DNA from: Limnoperna fortunei
Lineage: Eukaryota > Mollusca > Bivalvia > Mytilida > Modiolidae
DNA: 64,000 nt
NCBI GenBank assembly: GCA_944474755.1
Contig: OX104117.1
Location: 65,029,522 to 65,093,521 of the forward strand
Direction: 5' to 3'
The position numbers were made by a program, and so were the translations under genes. How positions within the stretch are numbered: the first letter of the stretch is position 1; the number at the start of each line of letters is the position of its first letter. The notes below the pieces were generated by a model, which did not search any database, was not told the origin of the DNA, and saw only the letters and a program-made list of their open reading frames with translations. Positions 1 to 11,129 of this stretch are shown here, piece by piece.

Positions 1-755
1 CTCCCAAACGAAAGTTTGGGAGACATATTGTTTTTGCTCCGTTTCTTATTATTATTTTTTTCTTCCACTTTCCGCCAGAATTTTGTCCGGGCGTTTTCTC
101 GGAGACCGTAAATTGGATCCAAATGAAACTTCACACAAAAATAGGTCATGATGTGAAGTGGTGCCTTTCCGGTTTAAAAGTTTTAAATTGGCGGCCATCT
201 TGAAATGGCGGCCATTTTGAAAATGAAAAATCCTTAAAAATCCAAAAGTTAACGGATTTCAATGAAATTTGGAATATAAGTAGAGTATGTTATACCGCAC
301 CATATTACACACATGTTGACTTTATGGCGGCCATCTTGAATCCAAGATGGCCGCCAAAAATTTCAAAATGCTCGGAATCGCACGAAACTTGGTTTTTAGG
401 TAGATTACCATGTTGCGATCAGATGTTAGTCATCAAAATTAGAATTTGAACATGGCGGATATCTTAAAATGGCGGCCATTTTGAAAATGAAAATAAATCC
501 TAAAAAATCCAAAAGTTAACGGATTTCGCTGAAAATTGGAATATAAGTAGAGTATGTTATAACGCACCAAATGACGCACATGTTGACATTTTATGGACGC
601 CATTTTGAATCCAAGATGGCCGACAAAATTGGAAAATGCTCCGATTAGCACGAAACTTGGTTTCCTTTTAGATAAAGTTGCTGTGAATGGATGTCTGAAC
701 TCCAATGTCCACAGGGGTCGTTTGGGAGCCAGTTATGATCCATAAGATCATAATC
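1..755 (+). mobile_element. Hairpin-headed repeat element, copy 1 (window starts in its head)
   Basis: The window opens in a perfect hairpin: CTCCCAAAC (1-9), loop GAAA, GTTTGGGAG (14-22). It is followed by the ATTGTTTTTGCTCCGTTTCTT module and a TTA-rich tract. The body (about 110-700) alternates ATGGCGGCC/AAGATGGCC modules with modules of the type 'AACGGATTTCAATGAAATTTGG'-like core sequence. Near the right end CGTTTGGGAG (719-728) is the exact complement of the first ten bases, followed by a second, unrelated hairpin TTATGATC/GATCATAA (733-753). The 5' hairpin, distal inverted copy and 3' hairpin together resemble Helentron-associated elements (inference). No coding capacity. Confidence 0.6.
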
Positions 756-768
756 ATGTTTAATTATT

Positions 769-826
769 AAGTCGCCGACCACGAAGTGTCGGGCGACTTA
801 TTGTTTTTACTCCGTTTCTTATTATT
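769..826 (+). mobile_element. Solo 5' head of hairpin-headed element
   Basis: The hairpin AAGTCGCC...GGCGACTT (769-799) carries the inner sequence GACCACGAAGTGTCG and is followed by ATTGTTTTTACTCCGTTTCTT and three TTA units. The next element begins there, so only the head survives. Confidence 0.6.
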
Positions 827-1862
827 AAATCCCCGACCACGAAGTGTCGGGGATTTATTGTTTTTGCACCGTTTCTTATTATTATTATTATTCTTCTTCT
901 TCTGGACCTAACTTTGTCCGTAGGATTTCTCGAAGACGAAAAGACATAGGTCAATGAAACTTACCAGAAAGATAGGTCACCACTAGGAAATGTTGTTTCC
1001 GATTTCGAAATTTTGAAAATGGCGGCCATCTTGGATTGGCGGCCATTTTGAATTTGAAAAAAATACAAAATTAATCATAAAAAATCACAAACAATATGGA
1101 TATGAACCAAAATAGGTTTATAGGTCAATATTAAGGTCCCGGACAATATGGGACCATTTTCCGAAAAATCCAAGATGGCCACCATATTCAAAATGGCCGC
1201 CAAAGTGCGAAAATTGAAAAGTTGTCCGATTTCAACGAAAATTGGCATTTAGGTCAATATTGATATTACGAACAACATGGTGACATGTTCGAACAAATCA
1301 AAGATGGCCGCCAAAGTCCAAGATGGCCGCCATATTCAAAATGGCCTCCAAAGTGCGAAAATTGAAAAGTTGTCCGATTTCAACGAAAATTGGCATTTAG
1401 GTGAATATTGATATTACGAACAACATGGTGACATGTTTGAACAAATCCAAGATGGCCGCCAAAGTCCAAGATGGCCGCCATATTCAAAATGGCCGCCAAA
1501 GTGCGAAAATTGAAAAGTTGTCCGATTTCAACGAAAATTGGCATTTAGGTCAATATTGATATTACGAACAACATGGCGACACTTTCGAACAAATCCAAGA
1601 TGGCTGTCATATTCAAAATGGCTGCCAAAGTGCGAATATTGAAAAGTTGTCTGATTTCAACAAAAATTGGCATTTAGGTCAATATTGATATTACGAACAA
1701 CATGTCGAACAAATCCAAGATGGCTGCCAAAGTCCAAGATGGCCGCCATATTCAAAATGGCCGCCAAAGTGCGAAAATTGAAAAGTTGTCCGAATTGTGA
1801 CAAAAGTGGGCACGGGAGGGGATTTTTTTGTGACTTGCTTGCAATCACAATCAGCACTTGTT
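827..1862 (+). mobile_element. Hairpin-headed element, AAATCCCC type, with core tandem repeats
   Basis: It starts with a perfect 11-bp stem AAATCCCCGAC (827-837) / GTCGGGGATTT (846-856). The body holds five tandem units whose conserved GTTGTCCGATTTCAACG core falls at about 1221, 1369, 1518, 1647 and 1785 (spacing 129-149 bp), each with AAGATGGCCGCC modules. The right end has GGGGATTT (1818-1825), the complement of the first eight bases, then the hairpin TTGTGA...TCACAA (1828-1850) and ATCAGCACTTG. No gene. Confidence 0.6.
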
Positions 1863-1872
1863 ATTATTAATT

Positions 1873-2722
1873 AAGTCGCCGACCACGAAGTGTCGGGCGA
1901 CTTATTGTTTTTACTCCGTTTCTTATTATTATTATTATTATTATTATTTTCATATTTCTTATGTTTTCCTTTTTCACCTCGCAATGTTGTCCGCTCGTTT
2001 TCTCGCTCATCTTTTAACCGATCGAAATGAAACTTTGGGAACATAATAAGGGTGACCTGAAGTTGTGCAATCCACTTTTGAAATTTTCAAAATGGCCGCC
2101 ATTTTCAAAATGGCCGCCGTTGAAAAAAAATGACGGCCGTTGTCAGATCTCAGTAATTGCCAAAGCAATTTCAATGAAAATTGGTATACTGATACAGCTC
2201 CCTATTCCGAGCATTTCTGCAAAAAAAAATTTGACGCGTCCGACATTTCAAAATGGCCGCCATCCGAACACCACCCCCCTAAAACTGTAAAAATTTAAAC
2301 GTCATCCGATTTAAACGAAATTTAGTATACAGGTAGCTTATGATACCCTGAGTGTGCCACTATTTTTAAAATTTTTGTCCGACTTCCGGTTTCAAAATGG
2401 CGGCCGTTTTAAAGTTTTACAAAATGGCGGCCGTTGTCAGATCTCAGTTATGGCCAGAGCAATTTCAATGAAAATTGGTATACTGATACAGCTAACTATC
2501 CTGAGCATTTTTGCAAAAAAAATTTTTTGTCCGACTTCCGGTTTCAAAATGGCGGCCGTTTTAAAGTTTGCTCGTTTTCTCGCTCATCTTTTAACCGATC
2601 GAAATGAAACTTGGCCAACTGAAAGCTCATGTTATGAAGTTGTGCTCTTGACTTTTAGTTCCCTCTACTCGGTCAAAAGTGCGGAACGGGAGGCGACTTC
2701 AACGTTTCGGGAAACGTAAATT
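1873..2722 (+). mobile_element. Hairpin-headed element, AAGTCGCC type, full unit
   Basis: It begins with the AAGTCGCC/GGCGACTT hairpin and a long TTA tract. The body reads CTCGCAATGTTGTCCGCTCG, then AAAATGGCCGCC modules. It ends with GGCGACTT (2693-2700) and a 3' hairpin ACGTTTC/GAAACGT (2703-2718). Near-identical units follow at 2799, 3644 and 4496. Open frames inside it (for example 2027-2290 and 2354-2719) recur because the units recur and show no protein family. Confidence 0.6.
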
Positions 2723-2732
2723 TTAATTATTA

Positions 2733-2798
2733 AGTCGCCGACCACGAAGTGTCGGGCGACTTATTGTTTTTACTCCGTTTCTTATTATTATTATTATT
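2733..2798 (+). mobile_element. Solo 5' head of hairpin-headed element
   Basis: AAGTCGCC hairpin, ATTGTTTTTACTCCG module and (TTA)n only. The next full element starts inside the TTA tract at 2799. Confidence 0.6.
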
Positions 2799-3640
2799 AA
2801 GTCGCCGACCACGAAGTGTCGGGCGACTTATTGTTTTTACTCCGTTTCTTATTATTATTATTATTATTTTCATATTTCTTATGTTTTCCCCTCGCAATGT
2901 TGTCCGCTCGTTTTCTCGCTCATCTTTTAACCGATCGAAATGAAACTTTGGGAACATGTTAAGGGTGACTTGAAGTTGTGCAATCCACTTTTGAAATTTT
3001 CAAAATGGCCGCCATTTTCAAAATGGCCGCCGTTGAAAAAAATGACGGCCGTTGTCAGATCTCAGTAATTGCCAAAGCAATTTCAATGAAAATTGGTATA
3101 CTGGTACAGCTCACTATCCCGAGCATTTTTGCAAAAAAAAATTTGACGCGGCCGACATTTCAAAATGGCCGCCATCCGAACACCACCCACCTAAAAATGT
3201 AAAAATTTAAACGTCATCCGATTTAGACGAAATTTGGTATACAGGTAGCTTATGATACCCTAAGTGTGCCACTATTTAAAAATGTTTTGTCCGACTTCCG
3301 GTTTCAAAATGGCGGCCGTTTTAAAGTTTTACAAAATGGCGGCCGTTGTCAGATCTCAGTTATGGCCAGAGCAATTTCAATGAAAATTGGTATACTGATA
3401 CAGCTAACTATCCTGAGCATTTTTGCAAAAAAAATTTTTTGTCCGACTTCCGGTTTCAAAATGGCGGCCGTTTTAAAGTTTGCTCGTTTTCTCGCTCATC
3501 TTTTAACCGATCGAAATGAAACTTGGCCAACTGAAAGCTCATGTTATGAAGTTGTGCTCTTGACTTTTAGTTCCCTCTACTCGGTCAAAAGTGCGGAACG
3601 GGAGGCGACTTCAACGTTTCGGGAAACGTAAATTTTAATT
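2799..3640 (+). mobile_element. Hairpin-headed element, AAGTCGCC type, full unit
   Basis: Same order as the 1873 unit: hairpin head, TTA tract, body with AAAATGGCCGCC and AAAATGGCGGCC modules, GGCGACTT and the ACGTTTC/GAAACGT end hairpin. It differs from its neighbours by scattered substitutions, so the array is recent. Confidence 0.6.
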
Positions 3641-3643
3641 ATT

Positions 3644-4495
3644 AAGTCGCCGACCACGAAGTGTCGGGCGACTTATTGTTTTTACTCCGTTTCTTATTAT
3701 TATTATTATTATTATTTTCATATTTCTTATGTTTTCCTTTTTCCCCTCGCAATGTTGTCCGCTCGTTTTCTCGCTCATCTTTTAACCGATCGAAATGAAA
3801 CTTTGGGAACATAATAAGGGTGACCTGAAGTTGTGCAATCCACTTTTGAAATTTTCAAAATGGCCGCCATTTTCAAAATGGCCGCCGTTGAAAAAAAATG
3901 ACGGCCGTTGTCAGATCTCAGTAATTGCCAAAGCAATTTCAATGAAAATTGGTATACTGATACAGCTAACTATCCCGATCATTTTTGCAAAAAAAAATTT
4001 GACGCGGCCGACATTTCAAAATGGCCGCCATCCGAACACCACCCCCCTAAAACTGTAAAAATTTAAACGTCATCCGATTTAAACGAAATTTGGTATACAG
4101 GTAGCTTATGATACCCTGAGTGTGCCACTATTTTCAAAATTTTTGTCCGACTTCCGGTTTCAAAATGGCGGCCGTTTTTTAAGTTTTACAAAATGGCGGC
4201 CGTTGTCAGATCTCAGTTATGGCCAGAGCAATTTCAATGAAAATTGGTATACTGATACAGCTAACTATCCTGAGCATTTTTGCAAAAAAATTTTTTTGTC
4301 CGACTTCCGGTTTCAAAATGGCGGCCGTTTTAAAGTTTGCTCGTTTTCTCGCTCATCTTTTAACCGATCGAAATGAAACTTGGCCAACTGAAAGCTCATG
4401 TTATGAAGTTGTCCTCTTGACTTTTAGTTCCCTCTACTCGGTCAAAAGTGCGGAACGGGAGGCGACTTCAACGTTTCGGGAAACGTAAATTTTAA
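3644..4495 (+). mobile_element. Hairpin-headed element, AAGTCGCC type, full unit
   Basis: Third near-identical full unit with the same head, body and terminal ACGTTTC/GAAACGT hairpin. Its right end runs directly into a headless unit. Confidence 0.6.
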
Positions 4496-5270
4496 TCATA
4501 TTTCTTATGTTTTCCTTTTTCCCCTCGCAATGTTGTCCGCTCGTTTTCTCGCTCATCTTTTAACCGATCGAAATGAAACTTTGGGAACATAATAAGGGTG
4601 ACCTGAAGTTGTGCAATCCACTTTTGAAATTTTCAAAATGGACGCCATTTTCAAAATGGCCGCCGTTGAAAAAAAATGACGGCCGTTGTCAGATCTCAGT
4701 AATTGCCAAAGCAATTTCAATGAAAATTGGTATACTGGTACAGCTAACTATCCCGAGCATTTTTGCAAAAAAAAATTTGACGCGGCCGACATTTCAAAAT
4801 GGCCGCCATCCGAACACCTACCCCCTAAAAATGTAAAAATTTAAACGTCATCCGATTTAGACGAAATTTGGTATACAGGTAGCTTATGATACCCTGAGTG
4901 TGCCACTATTTAAAAATGTTTTGTCCGACTTCCGGTTTCAAAATGGCGGCCGTTTTAAAGTTTTACAAAATGGCGGCCGTTGTCAGATCTCAGTTATGGC
5001 CAGAGCAATTTCAATGAAAATTGGTATACTGATACAGCTAACTATCCTGAGCATTTTTGCAAAAAAAATTTTTTGTCCGACTTCCGGTTTCAAAATGGCG
5101 GCCGTTTTAAAGTTTGCTCGTTTTCTCGCTCATCTTTTAACCGATCGAAATGAAACTTGGCCAACTGAAAGCTCATGTTATGAAGTTGTGCTCTTGACTT
5201 TTAGTTCCCTCTACTCGGTCAAAAGTGCGGAACGGGAGGCGACTTCAACGTTTCGGGAAACGTAAATTTT
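4496..5270 (+). mobile_element. Headless unit of AAGTCGCC-type element
   Basis: It starts directly at CATATTTCTTATGTTTTCC, without the hairpin and TTA tract, and otherwise repeats the preceding body to the GAAACGT end. It could be an unequal-exchange product or an end-bypass copy (inference). Confidence 0.55.
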
Positions 5271-5911
5271 AATTATTATTATTATTTTCATATTTCTTAT
5301 GTTTTCCTTTTTCCCCTCGCAATGTTGTCCGCTCGTTTTCTCGCTCATCTTTTAACCGATCGAAATGAAACTTTGGGAACATGTTAAGGGTGACCTGAAG
5401 TTGTGCAATCCACTTTTGAAATTTTCAAAATGGCCGCCATTTTTAAAATGGCCGCCGTTGAAAAAAAATGACGGCCGTTGTCAGATCTCAGTAATTGCCA
5501 AAGCAATTTCAATGAAAATTGGTATACTGATACAGCTAACTATCCTGAGCATTTTTGCAAAAAAAAATTTGACGCGACCGACATTTCAAAATGGCCGCCA
5601 TCCGAACACCACCCCCCTAAAAATGCAAAAATTTAAACGTCATCCGATTTGGACGAAATTTGGTATACAAGTAGCTTATGATACCCTGAGTGTGCCACTA
5701 TTTAAAAATTTTTTGTCCGACTTCCGGTTTCAAAATGGCGGCCATTTTACTGCAGGAAAAAGTCAACTTTGTCCGATTTCAACAAAATTTGATTTCTAGG
5801 CATATTTTAATGTACTGATTTGAATGAAATACTATCCATGGGGATTATAGTGGCAATGGGGGTTCGTTTGGGAGACATTCTGTGTTGGCATCCCAACACA
5901 ATCAGCACTAG
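5271..5911 (+). mobile_element. Chimeric hairpin-headed element
   Basis: The left two thirds match the AAGTCGCC-type body. The right end instead belongs to the GGGAGAC type: CGTTTGGGAGACAT, then the hairpin TGTGTTGG/CCAACACA (5881-5900), then ATCAGCACTAG. The hairpin followed by CTAG resembles the 3' terminus of Helitrons (established family feature). The unit lacks a 5' hairpin. Confidence 0.55.
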
Positions 5912-5916
5912 TTATT

Positions 5917-5974
5917 AAGTCGCCGACCACGAAGTGTCGGGCGACTTATTGTTTTTACTCCGTTTCTTATTATT
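5917..5974 (+). mobile_element. Solo 5' head of hairpin-headed element
   Basis: AAGTCGCC hairpin plus ATTGTTTTTACTCCG module, cut off after TTATTA by the next head at 5975. Confidence 0.6.
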
Positions 5975-6409
5975 AAGTCGCCGACCACGAAGTGTCGGGC
6001 GACTTATTGTTTTTACTCCGTTTCTTATTATTATTATTATTATTTTCATATTTCTTATGTTTTCCTTTTTCCCCTCGCAATGTTGTCCGCTCGTTTTCTC
6101 GCTCATCTTTTAACCGATCGAAATGAAACTTGGCCAACTGAAAGCTCATGTTATGAAGTTGTGCTCTTGACTTTTCGTTTTCACCGATACCCCCCGCACG
6201 CGACACAGTTGCCATTCAAAGTTGAAGGGTCATAATTTAGGACATCGCTTATATCGGGAAAACCGCTCGATGAAAAGTTTTGAAATTTGGTACGGTTGTA
6301 GAGTAAGTTTTAACATTTTTAAAGTTTATAACTGCAAAGTTCCATCTACTCGGTCAAAAGTGCGGAACGGGAGGCGACTTCAACGTTTCGTGAAACGTAA
6401 ATTATAATT
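5975..6409 (+). mobile_element. Short AAGTCGCC-type element lacking the ATGGCGGCC modules
   Basis: Complete head and complete end (GGCGACTT, ACGTTTC/GAAACGT hairpin). The body is only about 350 bp and has none of the AAAATGGCGGCC modules, so those modules are not needed to define an element. Confidence 0.55.
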
Positions 6410-7236
6410 AAGTCTCCCAAACGAAGTTTGGAGACTTATTGTTTTTACTCTGTTTCTTATTATTATTATTATTATTCTTCTTCTGGTTTCCCCGTAGAGA
6501 TTTCCGACACTTTTCTCAGAAACCGTAAATGGGATCAATTTGAAACTTGGTAGGATGTTAGACCCTATTGGCTAGATGTGCAATCATCTTTCGGAATTTC
6601 CAAGATGGCCGCCACTTTCAAAATGGCCGCCATTTAAGTTTTCCCGCCAAAATGCAGTTCCCGGAGAACCGCCAGATGGATTTCGATGAAACTTGGTATG
6701 AAGGTTCAGCATAGTGGTCTTGATTTATTTTTGGCAAAAAATCGCGCGCGAACCGGCCGCCATTTTCAAAATGGCCGCCGAATCGCCAAAAATTCAAGTT
6801 TGTCGGATTTCAACGAAAATGGGTTTTAACAGTAAATTTGGTATGCCGAGTCCAATGGTCAACTCAGAATTTTTATACGACGCGCCATTTTTTGTAAAAT
6901 GGCCGCCAAAGTTGCCAAATGGGCAAAAATTCAACATTGTCATAATTCAACGAAAATAGGGTCTAAAAGTAAATTTGGTATGCCGAGTTCAACGGTACAC
7001 TCAGATTTTTTATACGACCCGCCATTTTTTTTAAAATGGCCACCAAAGTCGCCAAATCGGCAAAAATTCAACATTGTCGGAACTCAATGAAAATTGGTTC
7101 CTAAAGTAAATTTAGTATGTCGAGTTCAATGGTCAACTCAGAATTTTTATATGACGCGCTATTTTTTGTAAAATGGCTGCACAGGACTATCAGTAACTTC
7201 GTTTGGGAGACTTCACGTTTCGCGAAACGTAAATTT
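6410..7236 (+). mobile_element. Hairpin-headed element, AAGTCTCCC type
   Basis: The head AAGTCTC..CAAAC/GTTTG..GAGACTT (6410-6437) has a GAA loop. The right end CTTCGTTTGGGAGACTT (7197-7213) is the exact 17-base complement of the element start. It is followed by the perfect palindrome ACGTTTCGCGAAACGT (7215-7230). The body carries three ~125-bp tandem modules with AAAATGGCCGCCAAAGT and GGTATGCCGAGT. This is the clearest element in the array for defining both ends. Confidence 0.65.
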
Positions 7237-7862
7237 TAATTATAATTATTATTATTTCGGTTCCCACTTTTTCTAGATCGTGAACTTGTCCGGCACATTT
7301 CTCAGAGACGCCTTAAAATAATTAAATGAAACTTGACACAGTTGTAGATCGACATATTGAGGGGTGCAGTCAATAGTCAGAATTTTGATATTGGCGGCCA
7401 TTTCAAAATGGCAGCCACTTGACGACACCCACCAAAAAATAGCAAAAATTTTCCTGTCGTCCGATTTCAACGAAATTTGGTATGGAGGTAGATGTTAGTA
7501 TTTCGATTGAAACGCTACCTTTAAAATTTTTTCCGATGTAGGGTTAAAAATGGCCGCTAAAAACGTGTAGAATTTTCAACGTTATCCGATCTCGCTGAAA
7601 TTTAACGTGCTCCAATTGCAACGAAATTTGGTGTGGAGGTAGATTTAAGAGTCCCGAGTGGAACTCCACATTCAGAATTTTTTTTCAACCGTGGTTTCAA
7701 GATGGCCGCCAAAAACGCATCAAATGTTCAATGTTGTCCGATTTTAATGAAATTTGATTTGTAGGTACATTTTAATGTCCTGAGTTGAACGCAACACTAT
7801 CCATGGGGATTTTGGGCGACTTCTGTGTCGGCATCCCTACACATTATTTTTAATTATTATTA

Positions 7863-7902
<40 letters not shown>

Positions 7903-9650
7903 CATTATTATTATTTCGGTTTCCACTTTTTCTAGATCGTGAACTTGTTCGACACATTTCTTTGAGACGTCGTAATAAAATAAAATGAAACTTGGCACAG
8001 TTGTAGATCGACATATGGAGGGGTGCAGTCAATAGTCAAATTTTTTAAATGCCCACCATTTCAAAATGGCCGCCACTTGACGACACCCACCCAAAAATAG
8101 AAAAATTTTCCCGTTGTCCGATTTCAACGAAATTTGGTATGGAGGCAGATTTTAGTATTTCGAGTGAAACGCTACCTCGGGTTTCAAAATGGCCACTAAA
8201 AACGTGTATAATTTTCACCGTTATGTGATCTCGATGACATTTAATGTTTTCCTATTGCAACAAAATTTGGTGTGGAGGTGGATTTAAGTGTCCCGAGTGC
8301 AAATCCAAATTCAAAATTTTTTTCCCACCTGGCGTTTCAAAATGGCCGCAAAAAACGCGTAAAATTTTAAACATGGTCCGATTTGAATGAAATTTGATAT
8401 GTAGGTACATCTTTATGTCCTGAGTGTAACGCAATACTATCCTTGGGAGTTTTGGGAGACTTCTGTGTTCGCATCCCAACACATTATTTTTAATTATTAT
8501 TATTTCGGTTTCCACTTTTTCTAGATCGTGAACTTGTCCGACACATTTCTCAGAGACGCCTTAATAGAATCAAATGAAACTTGGCACAGTTGTAGATCGG
8601 CATATGGAGGGGTGCAGTCAATAGTCAGAATTTTGATAATAGCCGCCATTTAAAAACTGCCGCCACTTGACGACACCCACCCAAAAATAGAAAAATTTTC
8701 CCGTTGTCCGATTTCAACGAAATTTGGTATGGAGGCAGATTTTAGTATTTCGAGTGAAACGCTACCTCGGGTTTCAAAATGGCCACTAAAAACGTGTATA
8801 ATTTTCACCGTTATGTGATCTCGATGACATTTAATGTTTTCCGATTGCAACAAAATTTGGTGTGGAGGTGGATTTAAGTGTCCCGAGTGCAAATCCAAAT
8901 TCAAAATTTTTTTCCCACCTGGCGTTTCAAAATGGCCGCAAAAAACGCGTAAAATTTTAAACATGGTCCGATTTGAATGAAATTTGATATGTAGGTACAT
9001 CTTTATGTCCTGAGTGTAACGCAATACTATCCTTGGGAGTTTTGGGAGACTTCTGTGTTCGCATCCCAACACATTATTTTTAATTATTATTATTTCGGTT
9101 TCCACTTTTTCTAGATCGTGAACTTGTCCGACACATTTCTCAGAGACGCCTTAATAGAATCAAATGAAACTTGGCACAGTTGTAGATCGGCATATGGAGG
9201 GGTGCAGTCAATAGTCAGAATTTTGATAATAGCCGCCATTTAAAAACTGCCGCCACTTAACGACACCCACCCAAAAATGGCAAAAATTTTCCCGTGGTCC
9301 GAATTCAACGAAATTTGGTATGGAGGTAGATTTTAGTATTTCGAGTGAAACGCTACCTCGGGTTTCAAAATGGCCACTAAAAACGTGTATAATTTTCACC
9401 GTTATGCGATCTCGATGACATTTAATGTTTTCCGATTGCAACAAAATTTGGTGTGGAGGTGGATTTAAGTGTTCCGAGTGCAAATCCAAATTCAAAATTT
9501 TTTTCCCACCTGGCGTTTCAAAATGGCCGCAAAAAACGCGTCAAATTTTAAACATGGTCCGATGTGAATGAAATTTGATATGTAGGTACATCTTAATGTC
9601 CTGAGTGTAACGCAATACTATCCTTGGGAATTTTGGGAGACTTCTGTGTT
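7237..9650 (+). repeat. Tandem array of four type-B units (about 590 bp)
   Basis: Four units begin with TTA tracts and TTTCGGTTTCCACTTTTTCTAG-like sequence (near 7255, 7914, 8503 and 9093). Each ends in GGGCGACTTC or GGGAGACTTC plus the TGTGTTCGCATCCCAACACA-type hairpin; the last is cut at 9645. The 8503 and 9093 units are 590 bp apart and nearly identical. Minus-strand open frames at 8252-8515, 8650-9105 and 9208-9495 are repeats of each other and not credible genes. Confidence 0.65.
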
Positions 9651-9744
9651 ACATAATAACGAAATAGTACAATTCATAATCTAGTTAAGTATAGATTGAT
9701 AAAAGATAAGAAGTGACGATTAATATACTTACGCTATGATGGAT

Positions 9745-9868
9745 ACAGAGATTTGTAATTCTGAGTGCGCATTAAATTGGGAACTTGGAGTTAAGAATAA
9801 TATATACTAGTATCAGTTATTATTCAAGCGGTAAGTTTGTCTAATACTTTATTATTCATTTAATTTAG
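9745..9868. repeat. Short repeat, first of two copies
   Basis: About 122 bp beginning near AGATTTGTAATTCTGAGTG and ending TTTAATTTAGGG; a near-identical copy is at 10912-11032. Its right part (CAAGCGGTAAGT ... TTTAATTTAG) looks like a very short intron with donor and acceptor. Confidence 0.6.
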
Positions 9869-9949
9869 GGATGGTAATGGGTTACCTCTTTTGTCTTCAA
9901 AGTCCATCAAACGACAAGCAGGAGTTCTTTATTTATAATTTACTTATTT

Positions 9950-10085
9950 GAATAATGTTAAACGCCAATTTTTAATAATTTTCCATCTATATCATGAATT
10001 GAATTGCATCCAGTTTTTATTAGGGTAGAAAACAAGAATACTCGGAAAAAACCCCGGACCTTGGTGGGAAAGAATGTTTTAAATA
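9950..10085 (-). repeat. Decayed tRNA-SINE body
   Basis: It contains GTTAAACGCCAATTTT, TTCCATCTATATCATG, CCAGTTTTTATTAGGG and AAAAACCCCGGACC, the tail-to-head order of the SINE family seen intact at 12119 and 37484. The tRNA-like head is missing. Confidence 0.55.
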
Positions 10086-10355
10086 GTTGGCGTGAAAGTC
10101 AAAGACAAAATAGCTAAAGAAGAAATATATATTACGATTATCAATTATATTTTAGTGTATTTTTGTCCTTTAATGACTAAACAAAATTGATTAAATATGG
10201 GTAAACTATATCTAAATTATGATGCAAATAAGAATATCAAATATTAACACAATTAAAATGGGAGTAACATAAATGTAAAAAACATGTTCGAAAAAAGTGT
10301 GATTTTCTGCAATCTTGTAACAAGTAACAACCATGTCGCTCCAGCGTGCAGAATT

Positions 10356-10850
10356 TACGTTCTTTTTATAATACAGCGCCTATCTTTCTAGTATACATTA
10401 TTTACGTTCTTGTCATAATATAGCGGCTATCGTTCTAATATACAGTATTTACGTTGTTGTCGTAATACAGCGCTTATCGTTCTAGTATAAAGTATTTCCG
10501 TTCTTGTCATAATACAGCGCCTGTCGTTCTAGTATACAGTATTTAGGATCTTGTCATAATACAGCGCCTGTCGTTCTAGTATACAGTATTTACGTTCATA
10601 TCATAATACAGCGCTTATCGTTCTAGTAAAACGTATTTACGTGCTTGTCATAATACAGCGCCTGCCATTCTAGTATACAGCATTTAGGATCTTGTCATAA
10701 TACAGCGCCTGTCGTTCTAGTATACAGTATATACGTTCTTATCATAAAACATCGCCTATCGTTCTGGTACACAGTGTTTACGTTCTTGTCATAATACAGC
10801 GCTTGTCGTTCTAGTATACAGTATTAAGGATCTTGTCAAAATACAGCGTT
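10356..10850. repeat. 47-bp tandem repeat, about 11 copies
   Basis: The unit contains TACGTTCTTGTCATAATACA and GCGCCTGTCGTTCTAGTATA. Period 47 bp measured from 10356 to 10403. About three copies of the same unit occur at 51070-51190, upstream of the TMEM26 exons. Confidence 0.8.
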
Positions 10851-10911
10851 CAGTATTTCAGTTATATTCAGGACGAGAACAAATCAACAAAACAATACAT
10901 CTACTGAGATT

Positions 10912-11032
10912 TGTAATTCTGAGTGCGCATTAAATTGGGAACTTGAAGAGTTAAGAATAATATATACTAGTATCAGTTATTATTCAAGCGGTAAGTTTGT
11001 CTAATACTTTATTATTCATTTAATTTAGGGAC
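10912..11032. repeat. Short repeat, second copy
   Basis: Second copy of the 9745 repeat. The paralogous sequence near 51270 lacks it, so it is an insertion specific to this copy of the locus. Confidence 0.55.
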
Positions 11033-11129
11033 GGAAATTTTAACTGCTACGAGGTTTATAGGGCAAAGAATTTGTCCTTTTGTAGTGGCTAAAAAGTGCT
11101 TTCTTTCTTTCGACACCTATTAAACCTGC

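Noticed and set aside
2027..5799. Series of open frames of 60-144 codons in the 1-6 kb array
   Set aside because: They repeat with the ~850-bp elements, run through ATGGCGGCC modules and show no domain; frames arise from sequence repetition.
8252..9495. Minus-strand frames up to 151 codons
   Set aside because: Identical by-products of the 590-bp tandem units, no known domain, start in TTA tracts.
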